Source: Mercurialis annua (taxonomy: Eukaryota > Streptophyta > Magnoliopsida > Malpighiales > Euphorbiaceae). From it: a stretch of 64,000 nucleotides of DNA. The translations under genes and the position numbers were made by a program. Positions 48,754 to 60,221 of the stretch are shown one piece after another (the first letter of the stretch is position 1; each line of letters starts with the position of its first letter). The notes under the pieces are model-generated. The model did not search any database, was not told where the DNA came from, and saw only the letters and a program-made list of their open reading frames with translations. The stretch spans positions 9,651,001 to 9,715,000 of the forward strand of contig NC_065577.1 in assembly GCF_937616625.2 (NCBI RefSeq). Direction: 5' to 3'.

Positions 48754-49347
48754 AGTTATGGAGATTCTGACTTTTATGTTGCCTTTGAATTTAATATTCC
48801 GACTAAATTACTAGATCGATACAATTTATAATAAACTTTTATTTGTATATGCAATGCAATTTCCTTATTTTGATATGCTATGTCACTATAGTCTATACAT
48901 ATATAAGCAGCGTTAGAACTAGGATTTTACTGAAAAGAGATAAAATCGAAAATAAAAACAAATTTATCTATCTAGCTATAGCTATCTTATATGTGGGAAG
49001 GAGAGGATAGACAAAATTACAATATTAGTCTTTAACAATTAAAAATTTACGGAATTAAGTACAGATCAAATGTTAATAAAAGTTAACTAGAAATTGATTA
49101 CAATTATTTACAAATTTAATTCTATTAAGCACAAATTAAAGAAGCTTAATCTCATTAAAGAGTTTTACTTTAATAAGAGTTCAATATGAATCGGAATTGA
49201 TCTTTTAAAATTTAAATGAGAAGGTTAGTACTAAATAAGTTCAACAACCTATCCACCGATGTCTTAGTCTACTAATTAATAGGATATGCATATGTAATGC
49301 ATACATGTAACTAAGTAACTAAGTATATGTCGGTGTACTTTTGTATA
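48754..49347. other. 3' flank of MATH copy 3
   Basis: AT-rich; a short block (TTTTGATATGCTATG near 48873) is shared with the flank of copy 4 (about 55604). No gene seen. Confidence 0.5.
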
Positions 49348-49888
49348 CTAGTTTCGCATTACGTGCATATGCTCGTAACGTAACTCATCAATGAATATAT
49401 TAGTAAATTTTTTATAATTATATTAATTTTTTATTTATAATTAATATTAAATTAGTTACAATTTTTTATAAAAATAAATATAATATATTCGATTATTAAA
49501 TTTTTTTCTATACTAAATTTATTCTTCTTTTGATTTTATAGTAACTATAATTAAATAATTAACTTAATTTTATTAATATTATCTTTAAAAATAATAAGAT
49601 AGAAATTTAAATAATATTATATTGACCAAATACAGTATTTTAATTTTATAGTTCAATCAAACTAAAAGATAGGTATTCCTACTAGTTTGGAGACAATTTA
49701 GTTATTTTTTACATATTAAAAATTAAAGTGGAGATAATTTAGCTACCTATTCTAATTAGGATTTTAATTACAATAGTGATTAATTAAATAACTAATTAGT
49801 TAATGATTATAAAACCTTTATTTAGTAGTAAACTGAAAAGGATTATTTAGTAAATTTGTTTGTCTCCCCCATCCGTGCTTTTATATAC
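49348..49888 (-). mobile_element. Helitron relic (minus strand)
   Basis: On the minus strand the 3' end reads ...CACGTAATGCGAAACTAG then T. The 5' end carries TATATAAAAGCACGGATGGG as in the 16.5-kb Helitron but lacks the first bases. Internal sequence is about 85% similar by eye to 55742-56297. Confidence 0.6.
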
Positions 49889-50687
49889 CACGTGAGCGAT
49901 ATTTATATGACCCGTTAAAAAATCATACCTTTCTTCTTTGTATATTAAAGTGGCATATTGATCTACATCACAAAATTTTCCTTATGCATTTTCATAGCCA
50001 AGTATGTCTTCAATCTGAATCAATGACTTTTGGCATTTCAAACTAGTAGCTTTTCTATCTCCAAATCATCTCCTCTGTGTCAAGAAATTTCACCTTTGAA
50101 TTGTGAAATTCTCCACATAATATTTTTGCCATAATAATCAGGATCCATATTAAATCTGAAAAACAAAATGGCTCTGATATCAATTGTTGTAATATCGATA
50201 CCAATTGTTGAAGATTGATACCAATTTTTGTGACCGGTTCATGACCAGATTAATATGTGCAGCGGAATCGGTGGTTTGTGTATTTAAATATGTATTATTT
50301 TCTTACAGGGTTTTCCTGAAAAATGTGTGATAATTCTATTTTAGGGGAAGTGCTGTCGGATTTTCAATATAATTAAAAACTGATAAAAACTCTAAATTGT
50401 ATTTAATAATTTTTATATTATTACAAACCGGTCAAAAATTCCTACCTTTTTAATATACACAAGTTTGTCTCCGTTAACACTTGTCTCTACTAATAGCCGC
50501 TCACGTCTCCGCTCCCCTCCACTGCCCTCCGCTTATGGCCGTCTCTTCAACCAGTGTTATTGTTTATAGTACTTATTTTAGTTTAAAAAATAATTAGATT
50601 AATATTTAAAATATATATAAATATTTTATTCAAATTGAATAAAATATTTATTAATCGTAGAAAACCCGTCTTGTGTCTTCAAAAGAA
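49889..50687. other. Spacer, no gene seen
   Basis: Starts with a single unit of the CACGTGAGCG...TATGACCCG repeat that is tandem at 56.3 kb. A repeated 'gataccaattgttg' motif lies near 50175-50235. No coding signal. Confidence 0.45.
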
Positions 50688-51059
50688 GGCTTATCCCCTT
50701 AAAAACCCCTCACCTTTTACCCCCAATTCATTTGCACCCTCACGTTGCAAAACCACCAAATATACCCAAATTACGACCTTTCACTTTCAATTGCACCCTC
50801 AAGCATTAAATTGATCTCTTTTCACTTGAAAAAATAGGTTTATTTTTGTTTTAAATAAAATATTAAGTCCTATTTTAAAATATATGCTAAAATTTAAAGT
50901 ATTGATTTGAACATTTTTCAAGTGAAAAGAGGTCAATTTGATGCTTGAGGGTACAATTGAAAGTGAAAGGTCGTAATTTGGGTATATTTGGTGGTTTTAC
51001 AACGTGAGGGTGCAAACGAATTGGGGGTAAAAGGTGGGGGGTTTTTAAGGGGATAAGCC
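50688..51059. mobile_element. MULE-type MITE, TSD TCAAAAGAA
   Basis: TIR GGCTTATCCCCTTAAAAACC and complement, extending about 150 bp per side (ACCACCAAATATACCC and GGGTATATTTGGTGGT among matching blocks). Perfect 9-bp TSD at 50679-50687 and 51060-51068. 372 bp, nearly a full palindrome. Confidence 0.92.
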
Positions 51060-51188
51060 TCAAAAGAATAAATGACACAAGATTGTCTATGTGGACAGTT
51101 TGCAAAAGTGATAGCTTTGTATGTTGATCACGCATAACATATATTCATACATATGGTAGAAGAATATTTGGTAACTTATTGATGTATG

Positions 51189-51265
51189 CAGTGTTTTAAA
51201 AACCGGTTGAACCGGAAACCGGTGGCCTCACCGGTTCGGCCACCGGTTCAGTTTTTAAAACACTG
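51189..51265. mobile_element. 77-bp hAT-type micro-MITE, TSD GATGTATG
   Basis: CAGTGTTTTAAAAACCGGTT and complement ending AAAACACTG; perfect 8-bp TSD at 51181-51188 and 51266-51273. The inside is made of CCGGTT/AACCGG pairs. A related fragment (GAAACCGGTGGCTATACGG) lies at about 52453. Confidence 0.9.
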
Positions 51266-51273
51266 GATGTATG

Positions 51274-52782
51274 TTCTCTGAGAGCTTATTTAATATACGC
51301 TTCGTAACACTTTCTTTTCGATTAATTAATATTATTCAATATATTATATAATGCATTTGGAAAACTACGCTGAAAGGCTGCCAAATATTTTTCTCTGTGT
51401 TATGCATATACAGTGATTGAGTGATATGTGCCAGTTTTGTAAATGAGGTACTGTCCTACCTTTCAGTAGCCAATTTGATCGACTTGAAGATCATCAAGCA
51501 TTTAAACCATATATATTATATGTTGTACTGAAATGCAGTTAGAATGAAATTGGATGTATAATGAGATAATAAGGAATGAGCTGTTAAGTATTGCGTTTGA
51601 ATATCATGTTGAGGAGTTTGTAAACGTTGCTTTACAACATTTTGAATGTATTGGTGAGGGACAAATAAAATGTCCATCAAGATGTCAAAATATGAGTTTT
51701 TAAGATGTTAACCTAGTGAAATTCCATCTCTCAAAGCATGGATTTGTGTGAGGTTATTATGATTAGATTCAACATGGTGAGGAGAATAGGGTGAATAATT
51801 AATGTGTAGAAAACTTATTATGTTTTCAAGGATAGAGATGAAAGGGAGGGTTTTAGTTATGTTCACAGAATGTCGCCGGTCTATAAATCCTCATGAATGA
51901 GCCTCCGAATGAAGAAGCTCAATTTTTTTTATGATATTTGTTTAATTTTATTCAGCATTTGGTAATAATTAATGGTAAGCAATTTTAATAACTAATTAAA
52001 TTAAAATGGCAAATTTTCAATATTTAAATCAAATCAGTTGTTTAGTTTTAAGTTGATTAGAGTCATATTTAATTCCTATATGAAACTGAGCCATGTGATT
52101 TTGAAAACATGCATATTTAAATTTTACTTGCTTAATTAAAACTTAAAAAAATGTGATATATATTTGGATTTTATTTAGTATTTATTAACAAATCATAATA
52201 AATGATTTTAATTAATTTTTAAAGTGGTAAGTTTTCAATATATAAATTAAATATGTTATTTGTTTCCATGTTGATTAGAATTAAATTTAATTCATATATG
52301 AGATTCATATTTTTAAAATTTTATTTAAGAAATGAGAATATATTAGGAGTTTAAAATGGTAAGTTAAAAAATTATAAAATCTTATAAACACAATATCTCT
52401 TTAATCTGTTTCGATCCTCCTGGATTTTTTTTTAAATAATTTTATTTATCCGGAAACCGGTGGCTATACGGTTCGGCCATATAGCCCGATTTTTAAAAAA
52501 CTGAACTGAATAATAACCTTATTTGTAATCATGACTTGAATTCTTAACCATTTCTCAGGCTCTTCGAGACTTTCACAATCACACACATCATTTACTTTAA
52601 ATTCTTGGATAAAATAAAAACAGCAATTACCAATAAAACTATCTTGAAAAACCAAAGGCCGTTACACTTGCAATTATTCATATTGGTTTCAACTTTCATA
52701 TAAATATGTGACCTAAGGATTACCAAGAACACCAAATCAAATAAAGAAAAAAACACGATAGGAAGGAAACTAGCTATGGAAG
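51274..52782. other. Spacer and upstream region of MATH copy 4
   Basis: AT-rich sequence with internal near-repeats (51950-52140 against 52190-52330). Contains the CCGGTT fragment near 52453. No gene seen; the promoter of copy 4 must lie at the right end but has no clear element. Confidence 0.45.
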
Positions 52783-55077
52783 ATGAATCTACTGACAGAT
52801 GATAATTCAGGTATATTAATTGATTTATGTACTTGTTCAGATTAGTCCGTATTCATCTTTTTTTCTTTCTTGATATTGTTGAACAGAAATACGTTGGAAA
52901 CTAAGAAGTCTTCCACCTTCACACTACATTTTCAAGATCCAAGACTTCTCTTTGCTGTCCGATTCAAAAGCTGAGTGCTTCGAGTCTGCTGATTTTCAAG
53001 TTGGTGCCTATAAATGGTTAGTACCTTATTTCTTGTTCTTCATGCAAGCCTTGTGTTTAAAAGTTCAATATATATTAATTCATAAGTGCGCCACGCCACG
53101 TTTTGTGTTGTTGGTTTTGCCATTTTTATGGCTTTTATTAGATATTAAACATCCTGGGTTATTGGAGTTATCGGTAGTTACAACAGAAAGGTTACTATGT
53201 TTTATTTTGTTACAAAAAAGTCATGATATACATTTTGTTACAACGGAAGGTCATTGCAGCAAATTCAATTCAATTATGTTATAAAAAGATAACTAAATTT
53301 ATCGTGAATTACAAAAAAATTGCTGAGTTATATCTTTTTTTGTATTTATGACTTGCCATGGAAGTGAAAACGGTACGTTTAAATGTGAAAACGGGGATAT
53401 TATACTCTTTAGGTCACTAGATTTTTCTCAAATTACAGAAATATCACTAAACGAACTTTTCTTACAAAATAGTCACTGAACTATACATTTTGTTATAAAA
53501 ATGTTTCCGTTATTACAAAAAGAACATTAAGGTTTTTGTGAATTACAAAAAAGTCATTAGGTTATACCTTTTGTTACAAAAAGGTTACTGAAGTATGTCC
53601 TTTTTTGTAATTCGGCTTGACACGTAAGCAAAAATGTTGCATTTTTATGTGAAAACGGTACGTTTTACATGGGTGAACCCTTTTGTAACAAAGGGTATAG
53701 TTCAATGACCATTTTGTAATAAAAGTTGATTTAGTGACCTTTCTGTAATTTGAGAAAAATCTTGTGACCTACAGAGTTTAATATCCGTGAAAACGGTGAG
53801 TTTTATACGGGCTCCTGCTTTAACAAAATACTAAGTTCAATGACTTTTTAATAACAAAATAAAATATAGTGATCTTTTTGTGACTATCAGTAAACCTAGT
53901 GACATAGGGTGTTTAATATTTGGTTTTTATATACATATTAATTCGTGAAAAGAATATGTATTTATAAATTTGTGAGTGCAGGAAGTTATCTGTGTACCTT
54001 GGCGGAAATAAGAAAAAGAAAGGCGATGGATACATATCTTTATATCTACTTCTGTCTGAATCCAACGAACTTATTTTCACTCAAGAGATTAACGTAAATT
54101 TCAAGCTCTTTGTTTATGACTATATTCATGACAAGTACTGGACTATTCAAGGTAATAAACAGTGACATTGTGTGTCGTTTGTAAGTTGAAGGGACTATTA
54201 ATTTGTTAATGCATCATTTTGTAGATGACAAAGAAAGGCGGTTTCAAGGAGTGAAAAGAGAATGGGGATTTGACAAACTCATTTCAGTTGCTGATTTCGA
54301 AGATGAATCCAATGGATACTTATTGGACGACTGTTGCATTTTTGGCGCTGAAATTTTCATTATAGAAACTACCAGTAAAGGCGGATGCTTGTCAATGTTG
54401 AAGAAGCGTGCAAACAATAAGTATAGATGGACTATTGAAAATTTTTTGGAACTGGATCTACCGTTTGAGGATTCAAAAGTGTTTGCCCTCCGTGGCATTA
54501 ATTGGTATGCACAAACTTGATTTAAATCTTTTGTTTCTTAACATGTATAATCATCCTACTAATTTATATCATCTTTTAGGTTCGTTAAGATTTATCGAAA
54601 CGGGGATTCAACAAAGGAAGGCAAAAGCAGCTTATCCCTATTTTTTAGTCCACTGGATGATGCACCTTTTGCGAATGGAAGAAAGTTATATGTGGACTAC
54701 ACCTTACGAATAAGGAACCAGCTTGCAGGACATCATATCGAAGAGAGAGGTGAATGTTTCAGTATGCAAGCTTCACTCATTTCGAATCTCTTCCTTTCTC
54801 TCTTATCGATTCAAAATTTTGCTGGAATCCTAAATAATACGAAAGTTAGAATTAATATTTTGATCCTACACTCTAAGACTCAACATAGACAGTTATTAAT
54901 GTCATTAAGTAACATTTTGCAGATCATGATGTGACCGTTTCTAAAAGCGGATGGCGATATTCAGATTTTGTGTCCCTAACTGATCTGAATGACAAATCGA
55001 AGGGCTTCATATATAATAATACTCTGATTGTTGAAGTAGAGATTCATGCCATGACCGTTATTGAAGATTTGTTCTGA
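52783..55077 (+). CDS. Two-MATH-domain protein, copy 4 (310 aa, 6 exons), no signal peptide
   Basis: Exons 52783-52810, 52887-53016, 53982-54151, 54225-54504, 54580-54749, 54923-55077; GT-AG introns and 311 open codons. The first exon is only 28 nt (MNLLTDDNS) and replaces the signal-peptide exon of copies 1 and 2. The intron after it contains an eroded relic of the hydrophobic stretch (TTCATCTTTTTTTCTTTC, with stops). First MATH domain about 18-155 (HYIFKIQDFSLL, FQVGAYKW), second about 172-306 (YRWTIENFLEL, FALRGINW, NNTLIVEVEIH). Start choice is the weak point: an upstream ATG at 52776 gives only eight codons. If this model holds, the product would be cytosolic, unlike copy 2. Intron 2 (965 bp) is enlarged by nested MITEs. 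Confidence 0.7.
53138..53918. mobile_element. Older MITE in intron 2 of MATH copy 4
   Basis: GATATTAAACATCCTGGG at the left and its diverged complement GGGTGTTTAATATTTGG near 53900-53920. Inside are runs of GTTACAAAAAGGTCA-like units in both orientations. It encloses the younger MITE at 53395-53786. Ends approximate. Confidence 0.55.
53395..53786. mobile_element. MULE-type MITE in a MATH intron, TSD GTGAAAACGG
   Basis: TIR GGATATTATACTCTTTAGGT with complement; perfect 10-bp TSD at 53385-53394 and 53787-53796. Matching inner block TTTTTCTCAAATTACAGAAA. 392 bp. The family is related to the MITE end in intron 4 of copy 2 and to 55112-55466. Confidence 0.92.
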
Positions 55078-55111
55078 AGTCATGCGATTTCCAACTTTAC
55101 TTATTTTGGTG

Positions 55112-55466
55112 GGGTTAAATAGTATTTAGGTCATCGAACTATAGTGTTTATACTAAATGGTTACTGACTTATAAAAAGCTATAAAATAGTTACTGAATTA
55201 TAGTTGTTTACAAAACAGTTGCCACACTATAAAAAGTGAGAAAATAGTAACCGGAGTATTTTTTTTTATAAATGGATTACCATCTCGATGAGGTGGACAA
55301 AAAAAATATGTATGGTAAAATAATTGTTTTGTAAAAAAAATAAAATAGTACGATAATTAAATGTTTTGTAAAAATAATTATAGTTCGGTTATCTTTTGTA
55401 ATTTTATAACTCGGTAACCGTTTTATAATAATACTATAATCCGGTGACCTAAATATATTTTAACCC
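55112..55466. mobile_element. MULE-type MITE just after MATH copy 4
   Basis: TIR GGGTTAAATAGTATTTAGGT with complement ...CTAAATATATTTTAACCC. TSD TATTTTGGTG / TATTTTGTTG (55102-55111, 55467-55476) agrees at 9 of 10. Starts only 35 bp after the stop codon, so it probably lies in the 3' untranslated region. Confidence 0.87.
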
Positions 55467-55741
55467 TATTTTGTTGCTATTTCCGAAGTCATGCCATGAC
55501 AGTTGTCTTTCGAATGAATAATCTTTGTTTTGGATACTTATTTGGGTGCTCCAATATGGATACATTAGTAACGCTTCACTAATGAATCCTATGCATTTTT
55601 CTTGTTTTGATATGCTATGCTAATTGTTTTTTCATAGGCCTAATTATTAAGAAAAATTTACTTTTAATCTCTTTTGTAATTTTACCTTAACATAGGAAAA
55701 TTTTCATTTTACCTTAATCCTCAATCGTACCCTTTTTTATA

Positions 55742-56297
55742 CTAATATTACATTTCGTGCTATGCATGTGGCTCGTAACGTAAGTCGTCAATGAAAATAT
55801 TAGTAAATTTATTATAATTATATCAATTTCTTTATTTTTAATTAATATTGAATTAGTTAAAAAAATTGTAAAAGTAAATATAATATATTCGGTTATTAAA
55901 TTTTTTTACATACTGAATTTATTCTTCTTTTTGTTTTATAATAACCATAATTAAATAATTAGCTTAATTTTATTAATAATATCTTTAAAAATAATAAGAT
56001 AAAAATTTAAATAATATTATATTGACCAAATACAGTATTTTAGTTTGGTACTTCAATCAAACTAAAAGATAGGTATTCCTACTAATTTAGAGACAATTTA
56101 GTTATTGTTTACATACTAAAAACTAAATTGGAGATAATTTAGTTACCTATTCTAATTAAAACTTGAATTACAATAGTGATTAATTAAATAACTAATTAGT
56201 TAATCACTATAAAACCTTTAATTTAGTAGTAAATTGAAAAGAATTATTCAGTAAATTTACCTGTTCTCCCCCCCCCATCCGTGCTTTTATATATAAA
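55742..56297 (-). mobile_element. Helitron relic (minus strand)
   Basis: Minus-strand 3' part with hairpin-like CACATGCATAGCACG and a mutated end TTAG then T. 5' part TATATAAAAGCACGGATGGG next to a nine-G run. Diverged sister of 49348-49888. Confidence 0.55.
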
Positions 56298-56298
56298 A

Positions 56299-56700
56299 CT
56301 AGCGTTTCGCCACGTGTTACGCACGTGAGCGGCTTTCATATGACCCGTTATTTATATTAAATATTTTTTAAATTATTAGATATAATATTTTATTTTATAA
56401 TAAATTATTGGAATTTTTTATTCAAATTAAAACTACAGTACACGTTATATTTATATGACCCGTTATATAAATTAAATATTTATTATAAACGTAATAATTA
56501 ATTTTAAATAGATTATTATAAATTATTTTTTATTTTAATTAAAATTATAGCATGTACACGTGAGTGATATTTATATAATCCAATAAATATAATAAATAAT
56601 AATTGAATTATTAAAATAAAGGTAGTTATAACATCTTTTAGTCATTTTTATATACTATAAATATGTTATAATTTGTATATAAAGGAACCACTTAATTCTA
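56299..56700 (-). mobile_element. Helitron 3' end with ~118-bp tandem repeats
   Basis: CTAG at 56299-56302 preceded on the minus strand by a hairpin CACGTGCGTAACACGTGG-like sequence: a Helitron 3' end abutting the previous relic. Beyond it, CACGTGAGCGGCTTTCATAT, CACGTTATATTTATATGACC and CACGTGAGTGATATTTATAT start at about 56331, 56449 and 56568, a three-unit tandem repeat of about 118 bp. The 5' end was not found. Confidence 0.5.
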
Positions 56701-56899
56701 TTACATACTAATAGCATAAATACACGTATGATACAAACCATAGCCACGGTCAGAAATCTCTCCCAATACATTATAAATTATAGAGAAAATAACAAAATCA
56801 CCATAAAAACAATTGGTTTTACACTAAATATCATTTCACTAAAAAATTTTACACCAGTACCAAAAAAACCAATTTTCTTTTCATCTATGCCATCTTATG

Positions 56900-56946
56900 T
56901 ATGTGTCAGCGCGCGTCAGCCTTGTTGGTTGACTGACGCGCGTCAT
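56900..56946. repeat. GC-rich inverted repeat
   Basis: GTCAGCGCGCGTCAGCC and GGTTGACTGACGCGCGTCAT form a stem in otherwise AT-rich DNA. Purpose unknown; may be the core of an unrecognised MITE. Confidence 0.6.
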
Positions 56947-57159
56947 AGGAGATTCTTACCCACCTAAACTTCTATTCTCAGAGTACACCTTCACTCATGC
57001 ACCTTGCCCATCAATTTTATTTGTATATTTATTTACTATTTAAATTTATATTTATATTTAAAATGTCAATATTAATTTTAATTTTAAAAATCTAAACGTA
57101 TTAAATTTTAATAATATAAAAATATAAAAATAATGTAATTTTAATAAATTTAATTTTAT

Positions 57160-57680
57160 GAACTACAGATACATTATTGATACATAACGAATACGTTTAA
57201 ATTATATATCATAAATATATCTATTAACTACATTTAAAATATATATCATTTATCATGTATAAATTACGTATCATTGATGTATCTGTTACGTACATTTAAA
57301 AATTTATATTTTAAAAAAATAAAAATACATCTTTAATACATATTATATATAATTCAAAAAATAAAATATATCTATCATGTATAAATTATGTAGTAAAAAG
57401 AACATAACTATCATGTATAAACTGTATATCGAAGATGTATCAAGTATATATTAGAAATGTATCAAATATGTCTAATAAAACTACAAAAAAGACGTATAAA
57501 AGAACAAGAAAAAGGGTTCGAACGGTCAAATTGTATCGAAAATGTATCATATATGTATCGCAGATGTATCAAAAAGGTATCAAAAATATATCTATTATTT
57601 ATCTACGATGTATCGGAGATGTATCTATCGTGTATAAAATATGTATCGGAGATGTATCGACGATTGTCTTTTAAATATAT
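57160..57680. repeat. Degenerate minisatellite around ATGTATC
   Basis: Tens of imperfect copies of 'gatgtatc', 'tcatgtataaa' and 'ggagatgtatcg', densest at 57420-57670. The two long overlapping forward frames here (rich in MYQ/VSEMY) come from the repeat and are not genes. Confidence 0.8.
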
Positions 57681-58567
57681 TTTTTCATATTTTTTATCAC
57701 AATTTCTTCATTTTTTTTACCTAAATTTAAAAAAAATTCAAAAAAAATTATTGTAAAAGCTATACAAAACTGTGTTGATTCGATTATAACCCATTAGTTT
57801 AATATCACATTACTCCACAAAAATTTCTATTAGAAATTCTTTCCTTTTTATTTTAATTTGGTTCAAATTTCATTTGTATTTGGTCTCCTTATCTTCTCAA
57901 TTAAAAAAAAACAATAAACCCTCACTATATCTCTTTCTTATCTTCTCCAATTCATGTACTTGCTATCAGTATTCACTTTCTGTTTTCTGCAAAAAATCAA
58001 AATATTTATTTTCTACTTTATTTTCAATCAAAAAAAAATTCTCTTTACTTCAGTGAGTCCATTTTCACCAGATTCAGTCATGCCATGTCATTTTTTTCTT
58101 CTTCTTGCCAAGCCATAAAATGTCGCCAAATATAGCTTAAAACCAACACAGTCGTATAATTAATAAATAAAGATGTAAAATAAAAACCTAGTTCAAAGAG
58201 TAAAGGAAGTATTGAAGGATCTTTTTGTTTTTCATAGAGTAAGAAAATGAATGTGAAAAATACGATAGACATTGCACAATCCTTCTATCATAAAGAAACA
58301 CCACCGGAACAACCTTTTAAGGATAGGCTTCACGTAATAACTCATTTGAATATGCTAATGAACACAAACAGCTATCTATCATGTGTTTTATTCTTGGACA
58401 CATGTCAACTTGAGAAAGATGACAGTAAATGAAAACTAAATAGGTTTTGTGTTATTAATTGAAATAATAACGGTAATAAAGAAATAACTCTACCTAAGAT
58501 GACAATTGGTGAAAAGCAATTGTGATTTATGACTTTTTTTGTTATTTTCTCTAAATTATATACTACA
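57681..58567. other. Spacer, no gene seen
   Basis: AT-rich; short open frames on both strands lack start context, splice partners or recognisable domains. Confidence 0.45.
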
Positions 58568-58801
58568 CTAGTCGTAAACCCGCGCATTTGCGTGGAATCA
58601 AATTACAATTTAATTTGAATAATAATTTGATTACAAAGGTTATGTGAAAAAAAAATATTAGTACAGTTTTTACATTTTTTCATATAGTTTTAATATCAAT
58701 ATCTGATTTTTTTCTTTCATTTTTATATTCTCAAAAATTTACATAAAGTTGCGTATTCTAATGAACTATGGACCAGATAATATGATTTTTAGTACTTTAT
58801 A
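58568..58801 (-). mobile_element. Helitron 3' end (minus strand)
   Basis: Minus strand: stem CCACGC-AAAT-GCGCGG, then GTTTACGACTAG followed by T. The element extends to the right for an unknown length. Same family as 61961. Confidence 0.55.
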
Positions 58802-59061
58802 CTCCCTCCGTCCCGTTTAAGAAGTCTCATATTCTATTTTGGGATGTCCCATTTAAAAAGTCCCATTACTATTTTTAGAGTATTTTTCCATTAAATACCA
58901 TATTTTACCCTTATTTTAGTCATCTTAAAAGAGTTCTATGGAAAATTTCACTATCATTAATAGGGGCAAAACATGAAAAAACATGAAAAGACAAGAATAA
59001 TTAATATTTTCTTAATCTGTGTGTAAAGTCAAATGGGACTTTTAAAGTGGGACGGAGGGAG
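58802..59061. mobile_element. Stowaway MITE, TSD TA
   Basis: CTCCCTCCGTCCCGTTTAAG and complement ending GACGGAGGGAG, flanked by TA at 58800-58801 and 59062-59063. 260 bp; close relative of 34300-34581. Confidence 0.92.
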
Positions 59062-59063
59062 TA

Positions 59064-60213
59064 ATATTTATCAAATTTTCTTGTACGATTTGATAATTTT
59101 ATAGTTCTTAATAAAATTTATGTTTTTGTTTATTATAAAGCATGAATTCGATAACTGTATAAATACAATTTGCTACATGTTTAGTCTTTATAACACTGCT
59201 TTAAATTTTAAAAATATTATAATATCTGGAAAAAACATATTAATAAGTTACAATGATTAGAGCATATTTACTCTTAGCTTTTTTATATTTTAGTAGTATA
59301 TCAGTATTAGTTATTTTTAAATATGTATATCAAAACTAATTGAGATTCAAATTCTTTTTATAATTTGAATTATGTGTTGCAACGTAAAATTTAAATTACC
59401 TACAAAAATAAAGTGGATTAGATTATATTTTATTTGCATCTATTAATAATTTATTAATAATATATTTATATTAATTTAAAATTTTATAAATCACTTTTAT
59501 AGCTGTTTATTTGTAGAATTTTCAAAGATAATGTTGGATTTTTTTTATAATTTTAAATTAATAAGTTGTGTTTTATCTATCAAAATAATAATAAATACGA
59601 TAACCAAACAGTATAATTGAAATAAAATTTGTCATAATGTCTATCTAAAAAAACATTTGTTTATAAAAAAGTTAATGTATAATTTGATATTTAAACTATT
59701 TTTCCAACTCAATATATAACCATCAATATATAACCAATATATGCTTTCATTAGAAAAAAAAATATTTTAATGAAAAAAATATTTAATTAATATTTTTAAA
59801 TTTTACAAAAGTAAATTTTAAACAGTTTGGTTAAATTTTGTTTGAATTTTAAGTGATTGAGATAACTGAATAATTACTTATCGATAAATAAATTGAATAA
59901 TTCTATATTTTTTAATAATTCTCTTCTACCAATTGAAAAATATAACCATATGGCATTCAGCAATAACTTTGGAATTAAACCCATTGAGTCATGTAAACCT
60001 GCAAATATTTGTTAAAACCTAAAAATGTGTTTTTCCCATCAATGTGGACACGCTTTCATTTTTAGACCAACACCTCATATAAACCTCATTTTTTTTTATT
60101 TTCAATGGACTCGTATAACTGTAAACTTCAAAATTTTTTATAACCTCAAACTTTTATGGATAAATTTTCTCTTTTAGAAGGTAGCCTAAAAAAATGGAGA
60201 TAATATAGTTAGT
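59064..60213. other. AT-rich spacer, no gene seen
   Basis: No coding, RNA or element boundary recognised; may be interior of the Helitron starting at 58568. Confidence 0.45.
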
Positions 60214-60221
60214 ATTTAGAG

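Noticed and set aside
57435..57756. Frames with repeated MYQ / VSEMY text
   Set aside because: Direct product of the ATGTATC minisatellite.
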